From Burkholderia sp. NRF60-BP8 (GTDB lineage Bacteria; Pseudomonadota; Gammaproteobacteria; Burkholderiales; Burkholderiaceae), in contig NZ_CP013372.1 in the NCBI RefSeq assembly GCF_001522585.2, positions 1,550,001 through 1,614,000 of the forward strand: a stretch of DNA of 64,000 bases, read 5' to 3'. Both the position numbers and the translations under genes were made by a program. The notes beneath the pieces were generated by a model, which saw only the letters and a list, made by a program, of their open reading frames with translations, ran no database searches and was not told the DNA's origin. Numbering within the stretch: position 1 is the first letter of the stretch; every line of letters starts with the position of its first letter. Below are positions 35,491 to 44,246 of this stretch, in pieces.

Positions 35491-36738
35491 TTACGCCGCC
35501 CCCTCGCTTGCGCACACCACCGGCGCCGCCTGCTGCTGCGACAGATACCTCAGCAGCTTCGTCACCATCCACACCACGACGAACGACAGCGCGACGAAGA
35601 ACACCGCCAGCGGCGTCAGCACGTGAATCGACACGAAGCCGGCCAGGCCCATCATCGCGGACGACACGAGCAGCAGCGCACAGCCGAGAATCGCGCTCGT
35701 CAGGCCGGCGATATGCGGAAACAACGAATTGCCCTTGGCCATCAGCGTCGGATACATCGCGCCCGCGCAGAAGCCCATCACGAGCACCGGCGTCGCGAGC
35801 GTCCACACGCGCAGGCCGACGGTCAGCGCCAGCACGAGCATCGCGACCGACGCGCCCGCCATCACGCGCGCACCGATACGCAGCCGTTGCTCGGCGCTCG
35901 GCAGCCCGCGCCCGTGAATCCGGTTCGACAGGCCGCCAAGGAAATACATGAGGCCGATGCCGAGCGCGAGATAACCGAAGAAGGTCGGCGGCTTGTGCAG
36001 CGTGGTCTGCACCATGAACGGCCCGACGATGTTGAACACCAGCAGGATGCTGTAGCACAGCCCCTGTGCGAGGAAACAGCTCTGGAACACCGGGCTCGCC
36101 AGCACCTTGCCCGTGTTCGCCATCAGCGTGCGCGGCTCGAGATGCACCGGCTTCGGCAAGGTCTCGCGGTAACGCCACAGCAGCGCCCACATCGCCAGCG
36201 AGTAGACCAGCAGGAACACGAGGCACGCGCGCCAGCCGAACCATTCCTGCAGGTGCGCGCCGATCACCGGCGCGACGATCGGCGCGAGCCCCCACGCGAT
36301 CGACATGTACGTGAACGCGTGCATCAACGCCTGGCCGGAGAACGAATCGGTGATGATCGCCTTCGCCAGCAGGTTGGTGGTCGCGATCCCGAAGCCCTGC
36401 AGGCAGCGCGCCAGCACGAACGTCTCGAGGTTCGGCGCGCCGAGCGACAGCAGGCAGCCGATCGTGTAGATCACGAGCCCGAACGCGAGCACGCGCTTGC
36501 GGCCGTAGGCGTCGGCGATCGGCCCGAAGATCAGCTGGCCCAGCGCGTAGGCCGCCATGTAGCCGGACACGCTGGACTGGATCGCTTGCGGGGTCGTTGC
36601 GAACGAACGGGCCATGTCCGGTAACGCGGGCACGTAGATGTCGATGGCGAGCTGCCCCGCGGACGCGAACAGACAGATCAGAAACAGCAGGAAGCGCGGC
36701 GAATTCGACTCGCGCGCGGGAGTGGGCGTGGCGTTCAT
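35491..36738 (-). CDS. MFS drug exporter, Bcr/CflA family
   Basis: A 415-residue, twelve-helix exporter. Helix 1 has Q-L-A-I-D-I-Y-V-P-A-L-P-D-M-A-R, the signature of the Bcr/CflA (DHA1) group; loop 2-3 has G-P-I-A-D-A-Y-G-R-K-R and helix 5 has W-G-L-A-P-I-V-A-P-V-I-G-A, motif C of drug:H+ antiporters. Known relatives expel bicyclomycin, chloramphenicol or sulfonamides. The ATG at 36738 (MNATPTPARE) is preferred to an upstream in-frame ATG because the latter adds non-family residues. It is upstream of the GNAT gene; no regulator is adjacent. Confidence 0.9.
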   Translation of the reverse strand: MNATPTPARESNSPRFLLFLICLFASAGQLAIDIYVPALPDMARSFATTPQAIQSSVSGYMAAYALGQLIFGPIADAYGRKRVLAFGLVIYTIGCLLSLGAPNLETFVLARCLQGFGIATTNLLAKAIITDSFSGQALMHAFTYMSIAWGLAPIVAPVIGAHLQEWFGWRACLVFLLVYSLAMWALLWRYRETLPKPVHLEPRTLMANTGKVLASPVFQSCFLAQGLCYSILLVFNIVGPFMVQTTLHKPPTFFGYLALGIGLMYFLGGLSNRIHGRGLPSAEQRLRIGARVMAGASVAMLVLALTVGLRVWTLATPVLVMGFCAGAMYPTLMAKGNSLFPHIAGLTSAILGCALLLVSSAMMGLAGFVSIHVLTPLAVFFVALSFVVVWMVTKLLRYLSQQQAAPVVCASEGAA

Positions 36739-37034
36739 GACGACTGGGAAGGAGGACAGGCAGCCGTGCCGCATCGTCGATGTTCGAGTGACGAACACGC
36801 GTGCGGTCGCGACGAATTCCGTATTGTGCCTGTTGTTGCACCGCGCGACAGGATTCCCCTGGCGCGGGCGCGGTTGAATACCGGTTGCGGTTCGTCCCGA
36901 AGGGCGCCGGTCGGTCCGGCCGGCCGCGATTTTAATGTTGATTTAAGCCGCAGGCCGCATTGTCTCGGATGGCTCACTCCGTGAGCCGCACGTCATTGTT
37001 GATTCGATCAGTCTCGTTTGATGGAGATACGAAG

Positions 37035-37583
37035 ATGCGATTCCGTTCGTATATGGCGGCGGGCGCGCTGGCGCTGGCGCCCATGTTCGCCCTGGCCGGG
37101 CAGGCCGGCGCGGCGGCCGCCGCCCAACCGATGTTCGTCAACGTCGACGGGCAGGCCGTGCCCGTGAAAGCCGAAACGCGCGTCGTCCAGACGGCCGTCG
37201 GCCCGATGAAGGTCAGTACGTGGAGCTGGCACAGCCCGCAAGGCGGCGCGAGCTTCGAGACGCAGACGTCGTCGTCGGGCGGCATGCCGCCGGCGGCCGC
37301 GCTGCGGCAGATGCAGGTCGCGCAGTACCGGATGCAGGCGGCCCAGGCGCAGATGGTCGCGATGCAGCAGCAAATGATGGCGCTCCAGCACATCGCGCTC
37401 GCCAACGCGTTCGCGATGCCGATGCCGATGCCACAAACGGTCGGCTTCGCGATGCCGCTGTGGGCGATGCCGGAACCGGTCGTCGTGCTCGTGCCGGCGC
37501 AGCCGCCGGTGCGTTCGGCGGCCCCGGCAACGCCGGCCGCACCTGTCGCACCCACCGCACGCGGCCCGGAAATCAAGGCCTGA
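37035..37583 (+). CDS. exported Met/Gln/Ala-rich protein of unknown function
   Basis: A 182-residue exported protein starting at ATG 37035 with GGAGA 8 bases upstream. A signal peptide (basic start, hydrophobic run ending A-L-A-G-Q-A-G-A) is followed by a short globular part (P-M-F-V-N-V-D-G-Q-A-V-P-V-K) and then a Met/Gln/Ala-rich helix (about residues 90-135, M-Q-A-A-Q-A-Q-M-V-A-M-Q-Q-Q-M) that may form a coiled coil or bind metal. The C-terminus is Pro/Ala-rich. I do not recognise a family. It is monocistronic with a strong terminator just after. Confidence 0.7.
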   Translation: MRFRSYMAAGALALAPMFALAGQAGAAAAAQPMFVNVDGQAVPVKAETRVVQTAVGPMKVSTWSWHSPQGGASFETQTSSSGGMPPAAALRQMQVAQYRMQAAQAQMVAMQQQMMALQHIALANAFAMPMPMPQTVGFAMPLWAMPEPVVVLVPAQPPVRSAAPATPAAPVAPTARGPEIKA

Positions 37584-37615
37584 CGCGCTTCGCGCCACCC
37601 GGCGCGGCACGCTCG

Positions 37616-37642
37616 AACCGCCGGCATGCGCCGGCGGTTTTT
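37616..37642 (+). terminator. terminator after the Met/Gln-rich exported protein
   Basis: AACCGCCGGC-ATGC-GCCGGCGGTT is a perfect 10-base-pair stem followed by a T-run, ending the rightward gene at 37035 and lying just before the stop of the convergent substrate-binding protein gene. Confidence 0.92.
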
Positions 37643-37658
37643 CATTGCGACGGCCGAA

Positions 37659-38555
37659 TCAGTACTGCGCCTGGTCCGTCGGATTCTTGAACAGCTGCTT
37701 CATCTCCGCCGACAGCGGATAGTTGAGGCTCACGCCCTTCGGCGGAATCGGTTGCATGAACCACTGGCCGTACAGCTTCTCGGCCGCGCCCGAGGTCTGC
37801 ATCTTCGCGATCACGCCGTCGACGACGCGCTTGAATGCCGGATCGTCCCTGCGCATCATGCACGCGTAGTTTTCGTGAACGAGCGGCGTGCCGGTGACCG
37901 TGTACGCACCCGGGTTGCGGTCCTTCGCGATCTCGCCGTACAGCAGCGGCTCGTCCATCACGAACGCCACCGCGCGCCCGGTCGTGACGTTCATGAACGC
38001 TTCGGCGTGATCCTTCGCGCTGATGATCGTCATGTTCATCGCCTTCTCTTCGTTGAGCTTGCGCAACAGGCGCTCGTCCGACGTGCCGGCCGTCGTCGCG
38101 ACCGTCTTGCCGGCCAGGTCCGCAAAGTCCTTCACGCCCGAATCCTTGCGCGTGCTGAAACGGATGCCGTACAAAAAGATGCTGTTCGAGAACGCGGCCT
38201 GCTTCTGGCGTTCGAGCGTGTTCGTCGTCGAGCCGCATTCGAAGTCGATCGTCCCGTTCTGCAGCAGCGGAATCCGGTTTTGCGACGTGATCGGGATTTC
38301 CTTCACCGCGAGGTTCGGCAGGTTCAGGTCCGTCTTCAACTGATCGATGATGCGCGACGCGATGTCGCGCGAGTAGCCGATGTTCTTCTGCTGGTTGTCC
38401 GAATACGAAAACGGCACCGACGACTCGCGAATGCCCAGCGACACGACACCCGTGTCCTTGATCTTCTTCAGCGTACCGGTAAGGGCCTGCGCGTGCGCGG
38501 TGCCGGCCAGCGCACAGGCCAGCGCGACGGCGAGCCAACGGAAACGGCGATCCAT
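37659..38555 (-). CDS. periplasmic amino-acid-binding protein (GltI-like), no adjacent permease
   Basis: A 298-residue periplasmic solute-binding protein of the family 3 type, like GltI/AatJ for glutamate and aspartate. The signal peptide ends T-A-H-A. Family patterns: T-L-K-K-I-K-D-T-G-V-V-S-L-G-I-R-E-S-S-V-P-F-S-Y, D-F-E-C-G-S-T-T-N-T (ligand loop), and G-K-T-V-A-T-T-A-G-T-S. The start at 38555 follows a GGAGACA site. Normally such a gene heads a glt operon with two permeases and an ATPase; none is next to it here, so it probably shares a transporter encoded elsewhere or acts as an orphan receptor. Confidence 0.88.
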   Translation of the reverse strand: MDRRFRWLAVALACALAGTAHAQALTGTLKKIKDTGVVSLGIRESSVPFSYSDNQQKNIGYSRDIASRIIDQLKTDLNLPNLAVKEIPITSQNRIPLLQNGTIDFECGSTTNTLERQKQAAFSNSIFLYGIRFSTRKDSGVKDFADLAGKTVATTAGTSDERLLRKLNEEKAMNMTIISAKDHAEAFMNVTTGRAVAFVMDEPLLYGEIAKDRNPGAYTVTGTPLVHENYACMMRRDDPAFKRVVDGVIAKMQTSGAAEKLYGQWFMQPIPPKGVSLNYPLSAEMKQLFKNPTDQAQY

Positions 38556-38976
38556 GCGTGTCTCCTGACGAAACGTTGAGCGAATCGCGATCCTACGCCC
38601 GACAATATTCGCGTCACATCGGGGGAACCGTAAAACACCCTTCCGCCGCGGCCCGATCCTCAACGAGGTTTTCCGTGCCGCGCAAACCGCCCGGCGCCGC
38701 TCGTCTCGCCCGACCGACCCGGGCGCGCGCGGCCGCGCCATCCCCGCCGGCTGTTCCAAACGTGCGTTCGCGCTGCAACGCAGCAACGTAATCGTTTGCG
38801 GCGCCCGTCGTTTTTCTCGCGAAACGCACTCAAGAAGCCGCCGCGCACGCCGTTACCCAGTGCATGGCGCGTCGCAGCAACCCGCTGCAACCGTCAGACA
38901 AAAACGACAAGGTCCGGCTCGCCCGGACCGGCGCCACCGCCGGCACGACGGTTATCTACGAGGATCGAGTTTCAAC
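38556..38976. other. intergenic region between the binding protein and subtilase genes
   Basis: About 420 bases between two divergent genes, with no convincing gene. It holds one notable hairpin, GGTCCGG-CTCGC-CCGGACC (38911-38929), without a T-run, about 48 bases before the subtilase start; it could shape the 5' leader. No clear consensus promoter was found by eye on either strand. Confidence 0.4.
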
Positions 38977-40635
38977 ATGAGAGCCAAACGTTTCCATTTC
39001 GCGCTGGCGCGCCCCGCACATGCGCGCATGCTCGCCGGCATGCTGTCTGCCGCCGCCCTGCTGCCCCTCGCCGGCTGCGGCGGTGGCGGCGGCGACGGCA
39101 GCAACCCGTCTTCTTCCAACGCGGCGCCTGCCCCGGCCCCGGCACCGACGCCCGCTCCCGCGCCCGCCCCGACCACCCCGCCCGCGTCGTCCGGCAGCAA
39201 TGCGTGCACGTCGCAGCAGGCCGCCGTGCAGATGGCCGCGCAGGCCACACCGATCGAGCCGCCGGTCGATCACCTGATCGTCAAGCTGAAGACGCTGACG
39301 GCCACGCGTGCGATGGCGGCCGTCGACAACGGCTCGCGACTCGACGCGGTGATCCAGCGCGCGATGACGCGCTGGACGGCACCGGTGACCGGCAGCGCAC
39401 GCGCGTACGCGAGCACGGTCCCGCAAACGCCGGTGAACGTGCAGGTCGAGCGGACGATCTCGAACGGCGCGGCCGTGCTGTCGCTCGGCCAGCGCATGGC
39501 CGCCGCCGATGCCGCCGCGCTCGCGCAGGCGTTCGCGGCCGACAGCGACGTCGACTACGCGGAACCGGATCACCCGATGCAGATCCGCGACACGCCGAGC
39601 GATCCGCTCTACAACCAGCAGTGGTACCTGTCCGACCCGACCGCCGGCATCGACATGCCGCCCGCGTGGAACGTGACCAAGGGTTCGCCGACCGTCGTCA
39701 CGGCCGTGCTCGACACCGGCTACCGGCCGCACGGCGACCTCGTCGGCAACCTGATACAGCAAGGCTACAGCTTCATCAGCAACGTCCACACCAGCAACAA
39801 CGGCTCGACGCGCGGCCCGGACGCAACCGATCCGGGCGACTGGGTCACGCAGCAGGAACTGGACGACGCCAACGGCCCCTACTATCACTGCGCGAGCCAG
39901 CCGAGCAACAGCAGTTGGCACGGCACGCGCGTGATGGGCGTGATCGGCGCGACGGCCAACAACGGCACCGGTGTCGCCGGCGTGTCGTGGCTCGGCCAGA
40001 TCCTGCCGGTGCGCGTGCTCGGCAAGTGCGGCGGCGTGACGAGCGACATCGCCGACGGCATGCGCTGGGCAGCCGGCATTCCCGTCAACGGCGTGCCGAA
40101 CAATCCGAATCCCGCGAAGATCATCAACCTGAGCCTCGGCGGGGTCGGCGCATGCAGCACGACGTTCCAGCAGGCGATCGACGACGTGACCGCGAAGGGC
40201 GTGACCGTGGTCGTCGCGGCCGGCAACGACGGCCTGTCGACCGGGCTCGACCAGCCCGCGAACTGCCGCGGCGTGATCACCGTCGGCGCGACCGATGCGA
40301 CGGGCCGCCGCGCATCGTTCAGCAACTTCGGCGCCGATGTCGCGCTGAGCGCACCGGGCGTCAACATCCTGTCGACGTCGAACACCGGCACGACGACGCC
40401 GGGCGCCGACACCTATGGCCTCGCGAACGGCACCAGCCTCGCGACACCGCAGGTGACGGGGGCCGCCGCGCTGATGCTGTCGGTGAACGGCAATCTCACG
40501 CCCGCGCAGATCCTGCAGAAGCTGCAAGGCGGCACGCGCGCGGCGAAGCTGGCGGCCGGCACGTCGTGCACGGCGCTGCCGGCAGGCTCGGGCATCCTCG
40601 ATGCAGGGGCCGCCGTCGCGACCGCGAACCGGTAA
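38977..40635 (+). CDS. S8 subtilisin-like serine protease lipoprotein
   Basis: A 552-residue secreted protease. The signal peptide ends L-P-L-A-G-C with lipobox Cys34, followed by a Gly/Ser patch and a Pro/Ala linker (about 50-72), so the enzyme is probably tethered to the outer membrane. An inhibitor-like propeptide spans about 95-205. The catalytic triad is complete: Asp246 in A-V-L-D-T-G-Y, His315 in S-W-H-G-T-R-V, and Ser487 in N-G-T-S-L-A-T-P; A-A-G-N-D supplies the oxyanion Asn. It resembles the extracellular subtilases of Burkholderia and Xanthomonas. It is a single gene; the substrate is unknown. Confidence 0.92.
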   Translation: MRAKRFHFALARPAHARMLAGMLSAAALLPLAGCGGGGGDGSNPSSSNAAPAPAPAPTPAPAPAPTTPPASSGSNACTSQQAAVQMAAQATPIEPPVDHLIVKLKTLTATRAMAAVDNGSRLDAVIQRAMTRWTAPVTGSARAYASTVPQTPVNVQVERTISNGAAVLSLGQRMAAADAAALAQAFAADSDVDYAEPDHPMQIRDTPSDPLYNQQWYLSDPTAGIDMPPAWNVTKGSPTVVTAVLDTGYRPHGDLVGNLIQQGYSFISNVHTSNNGSTRGPDATDPGDWVTQQELDDANGPYYHCASQPSNSSWHGTRVMGVIGATANNGTGVAGVSWLGQILPVRVLGKCGGVTSDIADGMRWAAGIPVNGVPNNPNPAKIINLSLGGVGACSTTFQQAIDDVTAKGVTVVVAAGNDGLSTGLDQPANCRGVITVGATDATGRRASFSNFGADVALSAPGVNILSTSNTGTTTPGADTYGLANGTSLATPQVTGAAALMLSVNGNLTPAQILQKLQGGTRAAKLAAGTSCTALPAGSGILDAGAAVATANR

Positions 40636-40782
40636 CCCGCACCTCGTTCGAAGCGGCCGCGCGCATGCCGACATGGCACGCGCGCGGCCGTTTCGTGACG
40701 GGCTGTCGCGCACGCCCGCGAACCTGCATCGGCACGATCGAGTATCCCGAAAAAACGCCTGAAAAAAGGGCCGACAAAAGGG

Positions 40783-40812
40783 TTGACGCTTCGCACGACG
40801 AGCCATTACCAT
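40783..40812 (+). promoter_or_regulatory. probable promoter of the mgtA leader transcript
   Basis: TTGACG (40783-40788), an 18-base spacer and TACCAT (40807-40812) form a sigma-70-like promoter. Transcription would start near 40819, about 20 bases before a small ORF with its own ribosome site and about 550 bases before the mgtA start codon. Confidence 0.5.
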
Positions 40813-40841
40813 CGCTCCCGTCTAATTACATGGAGTGTTCT

Positions 40842-40895
40842 GTGAACACCGATGCGAGTTGTAGTTGGTGTCCGACCAACTTGACTGCTGCCTGA
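40842..40895 (+). CDS. putative 17-residue leader peptide upstream of mgtA
   Basis: A GTG start preceded 6 bases away by GGAG encodes MNTDASCSWCPTNLTAA, then TGA; an in-frame ATG 12 bases earlier (40830) would give 21 residues but has no ribosome site. The peptide is rich in Cys, Thr, Asn and Asp and contains C-S-W-C-P-T. It sits just behind a good promoter and is followed at once by two strong hairpins, the layout of a translation-coupled leader. In enterobacteria the mgtA leader also carries a regulatory small ORF (mgtL), there Pro-rich. Sequence similarity to MgtL is not evident; the role is inferred from position only. Confidence 0.5.
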   Translation: MNTDASCSWCPTNLTAA

Positions 40896-41156
40896 GGAAA
40901 ACGCGCAGAGCCTCGTCTTCTGCCGCATCCCGGGAAGCAGGATGCGGCGCCCTTCCGGCCTGATTACCGGCCAGATCCCCCGCCGAATTTTCGATGTTGT
41001 CGAATGCACGCGACGCACCGTCGCGCGTGTGCGTTCGCGTTGCGCGCGGCATCGGCCGCGTGCGCTCTCCGTTCGCGTGCCGTCCGGCCGCGCGCCTCGT
41101 TGCGCGCGCCGCTGCCGATCGCCCGTGCCGACTATCCGCAACCGACAGGAGTGCAG
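40896..41156 (+). promoter_or_regulatory. structured 5' leader of mgtA
   Basis: Directly after the leader peptide stop, GCCGCATCC pairs with GGATGCGGC (about 40923-40948), and a second small hairpin GGCC-TGATTACC-GGCC follows (about 40958-40973). Further on the leader is very GC-rich with several possible alternative pairings of CGCGCG runs. No T-run terminator is seen, so control could be by Rho or by ribosome-dependent refolding. I do not recognise an RNA family (it does not look like the Firmicute M-box). Confidence 0.4.
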
Positions 41157-41324
41157 ATGAACTCAGACGACAGTAGTCGATTACCGCTCGCCGGTGCGAC
41201 GCTGCGCATCGACACGCCGTCCGCATCGTGCGCGCCGGCGAGCGTTCCCGCCTTTACCGATCTTACCGATCCACAGCCGATCGCGCCTGACGCGACGCGG
41301 CGGGGAGCGCTCGTGCGTCGATAA
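41157..41324 (+). CDS. small ORF between the leader and mgtA, 55 residues, unknown
   Basis: An ATG at 41157 preceded 6 bases away by AGGAG opens a 55-residue frame starting M-N-S-D-D-S-S-R-L-P-L-A-G-A-T-L-R-I, with a Pro/Thr/Asp-rich middle (F-T-D-L-T-D-P-Q-P-I-A-P-D-A-T) and a basic C-terminus. It ends 47 bases before mgtA. The ribosome site is good, the composition soluble; no family is recognised. It may be a second regulatory small ORF or a genuine small protein co-expressed with the Mg2+ pump. It may also be chance, since GC-rich DNA opens many frames. Confidence 0.4.
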   Translation: MNSDDSSRLPLAGATLRIDTPSASCAPASVPAFTDLTDPQPIAPDATRRGALVRR

Positions 41325-41371
41325 CGTCACGGTCGCTCCCCGCCCGCCGCCTCGTGCGCAAGGAGCGATTC

Positions 41372-44137
41372 ATGACGAAACGACACGACACCTCGCACAA
41401 GAAACAGCGCGGCTTCATCAAGGCCGGCGCCGGCCAGCAGAACGACCCGCGCATCATGCGCGCCGCGCAGGAAGCGGCCCGCCCGCTCGAAGCCACGCTG
41501 AAGTCGCTGCACACCAGCACGCGCGGCCTCACCTACGACCAGGCCGCCGACCGCCTGCAGCATTACGGGCCGAACGAAATCGCGCACGACAAGCCGCCGC
41601 ACTGGAGCCGCCAGCTGCTGCTCTCGTTCCACAACCCGTTCGTCTACGTGCTGCTGGTGCTGGCCGCCATCAGCTTCTGCACCGACGTCTACTTCGCGGC
41701 CCCCGACGATCGCGATTACGTCGGCATGACGATCCTGCTGACGATGGTCACGATCAGCGCGCTGCTGCGCTTCGTGCAGGAGTTCCGCTCGCTGCGCGCG
41801 GCCGAGAAGCTCAAGGCGATGGTCCGCACGACGGCGACCGTGCAGCGCGCGGTGACCGACACGGCGGAGCCGGCGCGCCGCGAGGTGCCGATGCGCGAGG
41901 TCGTCGTCGGCGACATCGTGCATCTCTCGGCCGGCGACATGATCCCCGCCGACGTGCGCCTGCTCGCGTCGCGCGATCTGTTCATCAGCCAGGCCGTGCT
42001 GACCGGCGAGGCGCTGCCCGTCGAGAAGTACGACACGCTCGGCGCGGTGGCCGGCAAATCCGCGAGCACGCATGCGCCCGCCGCGGCCAACGACGCACCG
42101 GCGTCGCTGCTCGACATCGAGAACGTCTGCTTCATGGGCACCAACGTCGTCAGCGGCACGGCGACGGCCGTCGTCGTCGCGACCGGCGAAGACACGTACT
42201 TCGGCTCGCTCGCGCGCAACGTCGTGAGCCACAAGCGCGTCGAGACGAGCTTCGACCGCGGCGTCGCGAGCGTCAGCTGGCTGCTGATCAAGTTCATGTT
42301 CGTGATGGTGCCGATCGTGTTCATGATCAACGGCCTGACCAAGGGCGACTGGCTGAGCGCACTCACGTTCGCCCTCGCGGTGGCCGTCGGCCTGACGCCG
42401 GAGATGCTGCCGATGATCGTCAGCGCGAACCTCGCGCGCGGCGCGGTCGCGATGGCGCGCCGCAAGGTCGTCGTCAAGCGGCTGAACTCGGTGCAGAACT
42501 TCGGCGCGATGGACGTGCTGTGCACCGACAAGACCGGCACGCTCACGCAGGACAAGATCATCCTCGAACACCACCTCGATCTGTCCGGCCACAAGAACGA
42601 GGACATCCTGCGGCTCGGCTGGCTGAACAGCTTCCACCAGAGCGGCCAGAAGAACCTGATCGACATCGCGGTCGTCGCGCGCGCCGACGAGATCGGCGAA
42701 CGCGTGAAGCCGCAGGGCTACAAGAAGATCGACGAACTGCCGTTCGACTTCGTGCGGCGCCGCCTGTCGGTCGTCGTCGAGGACACGCACGGCACGCACC
42801 TGCTGATCTGCAAGGGTGCGGTCGAGGAAATGCTGGCGGTTTCCACGCACGTGCAGGACGAAGACGGCGTGCGCCCGCTCGACTTCGTGGCCCGCAAGCG
42901 GTTGCTCGAACAAGCCACCGCGTACAACGAGGACGGTTTCCGCGTGCTCGTGCTCGCCACGCGCACGATCCCGCGCGGCGACGAACGCGCGCAATACCGC
43001 ACCGCCGACGAACGCGATCTCGTCGTGCGCGGCTTCCTGACCTTCCTCGATCCGCCGAAGGAATCGGCCGCACCGGCGCTGGCCGCGCTGCGCGAGAACG
43101 GCGTCGCGGTGAAGGTGCTGACGGGCGACAACCCGACCGTCACGATGAAGGTGTGCCGCCAGGTCGGCCTCGAACCCGGCAAGCCGATGCTCGGCACGGA
43201 GATCGAAGCGCTCGACGATGCCACGCTCGCGCAGGTCGTCGAACGCACGACCGTGTTCGCGAAGCTCACGCCGCTGCAGAAGGCGCGCATCGTCAAGGCG
43301 CTGCAGGCGAACGGCCACACGGTCGGCTTCCTCGGCGACGGCATCAACGACGCGCCCGCGCTGCGCGACGCCGACGTCGGCATCTCGGTCGACAGCGGCG
43401 CCGACATCGCGAAGGAAACCGCCGACATCATCCTGCTCGAAAAGAGCCTGATGGTGCTCGAGGAAGGCGTGATCAAGGGCCGCGAGACGTTCGGCAACAT
43501 CCTGAAGTACCTGAACATGACCGCCAGCTCGAACTTCGGCAACGTGTTTTCGGTGCTCGTCGCCAGCGCGTTTCTGCCGTGGGAGCCGATGCTCGCGACG
43601 CAGCTGCTCGTGCTGAACCTGATCTACGACACGTCGCAAATGCTGCTGCCGTGGGACAAGATGGACCCCGAGTTCCTGAAGAAGCCGCGCAAGTGGGAAG
43701 CCGGCAACATCGGCCGCTTCATGCTGTGGGTCGGGCCCACGTCGTCGGTATTCGACATCACGACGTACATCCTGATGTGGACCGTGTTCGGTGCGGGCGC
43801 GCTGTATCACCTGAACGGCGGGTCGAGCGGCCAGATCGTGATGAATTCGGGCTGGTTCATCGAGAGCCTCGTGTCGCAGACGCTCGTCGTGCACCTGCTG
43901 CGCACGCAGAAGATCCCGTTCCTGCAGAGCACGGCGTCGCTGCCGGTGCTGCTGTCGACCTTCACCGCGATCGCGATCGGCTGCTGGCTGCCGTTCTCGC
44001 CGTTCGCGCAAGCACTCGGCTTCATGCACCTGCCGGGCACCTACTGGCTGTGGCTCGCCGCGACGATGGTCGGCTACATCGTGCTCGCGCAGATCGTCAA
44101 GACGATCTACGTGCGCCGCTACAAGCAGTGGTTCTGA
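41372..44137 (+). CDS. mgtA: magnesium-translocating P-type ATPase
   Basis: A 921-residue P-type (P3B) ATPase importing Mg2+ across the inner membrane under Mg2+ limitation. Seen: the long N-terminal cytoplasmic tail, the actuator motif L-T-G-E-A-L-P-V-E-K, the phosphorylation site D-K-T-G-T (386-390), the nucleotide-binding segment C-K-G-A-V-E-E-M, T-G-D-N near 584, and G-D-G-I-N-D near 655. About ten transmembrane helices follow the P3B pattern, including the C-terminal block with L-L-R-T-Q-K-I-P-F. Length matches MgtA/MgtB (about 900). AAGGAG precedes the ATG. A long leader with small ORFs lies upstream; a strong terminator follows. No phoP/phoQ or mgtC genes are nearby. Confidence 0.94.
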   Translation: MTKRHDTSHKKQRGFIKAGAGQQNDPRIMRAAQEAARPLEATLKSLHTSTRGLTYDQAADRLQHYGPNEIAHDKPPHWSRQLLLSFHNPFVYVLLVLAAISFCTDVYFAAPDDRDYVGMTILLTMVTISALLRFVQEFRSLRAAEKLKAMVRTTATVQRAVTDTAEPARREVPMREVVVGDIVHLSAGDMIPADVRLLASRDLFISQAVLTGEALPVEKYDTLGAVAGKSASTHAPAAANDAPASLLDIENVCFMGTNVVSGTATAVVVATGEDTYFGSLARNVVSHKRVETSFDRGVASVSWLLIKFMFVMVPIVFMINGLTKGDWLSALTFALAVAVGLTPEMLPMIVSANLARGAVAMARRKVVVKRLNSVQNFGAMDVLCTDKTGTLTQDKIILEHHLDLSGHKNEDILRLGWLNSFHQSGQKNLIDIAVVARADEIGERVKPQGYKKIDELPFDFVRRRLSVVVEDTHGTHLLICKGAVEEMLAVSTHVQDEDGVRPLDFVARKRLLEQATAYNEDGFRVLVLATRTIPRGDERAQYRTADERDLVVRGFLTFLDPPKESAAPALAALRENGVAVKVLTGDNPTVTMKVCRQVGLEPGKPMLGTEIEALDDATLAQVVERTTVFAKLTPLQKARIVKALQANGHTVGFLGDGINDAPALRDADVGISVDSGADIAKETADIILLEKSLMVLEEGVIKGRETFGNILKYLNMTASSNFGNVFSVLVASAFLPWEPMLATQLLVLNLIYDTSQMLLPWDKMDPEFLKKPRKWEAGNIGRFMLWVGPTSSVFDITTYILMWTVFGAGALYHLNGGSSGQIVMNSGWFIESLVSQTLVVHLLRTQKIPFLQSTASLPVLLSTFTAIAIGCWLPFSPFAQALGFMHLPGTYWLWLAATMVGYIVLAQIVKTIYVRRYKQWF

Positions 44138-44216
44138 TGTCGCGCGGATGTCGACGCACCGGCCCGCGCGCCACCCGCGCGGGCCGAACGCCCCGACCTG
44201 CCGTCGCTCGGTGACG

Positions 44217-44243
44217 AACGGGCCGCATCCGCGGCCCGTTTTT
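44217..44243 (+). terminator. terminator after mgtA
   Basis: AACGGGCCGC-ATCC-GCGGCCCGTT is a perfect 10-base-pair stem followed by TTT, 80 bases after the mgtA stop and just before the end of the convergent small regulator gene. Confidence 0.92.
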
Positions 44244-44246
44244 CGT

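Noticed and set aside
32843..36841. A 1332-codon minus-strand frame antisense to pbpC and over the Bcr exporter
   Set aside because: No domain is recognisable and composition is Arg/Ala/Asp-rich shadow. The real genes in the region account for the coding signal.
38911..38929. A hairpin GGTCCGG-CTCGC-CCGGACC as a terminator
   Set aside because: It has no T-run and lies just upstream of a gene start, so it is not a plausible intrinsic terminator.
41327..44029. A 900-codon minus-strand frame antisense to mgtA
   Set aside because: Low-complexity, no domains; mgtA in the plus strand has all P-type ATPase motifs.
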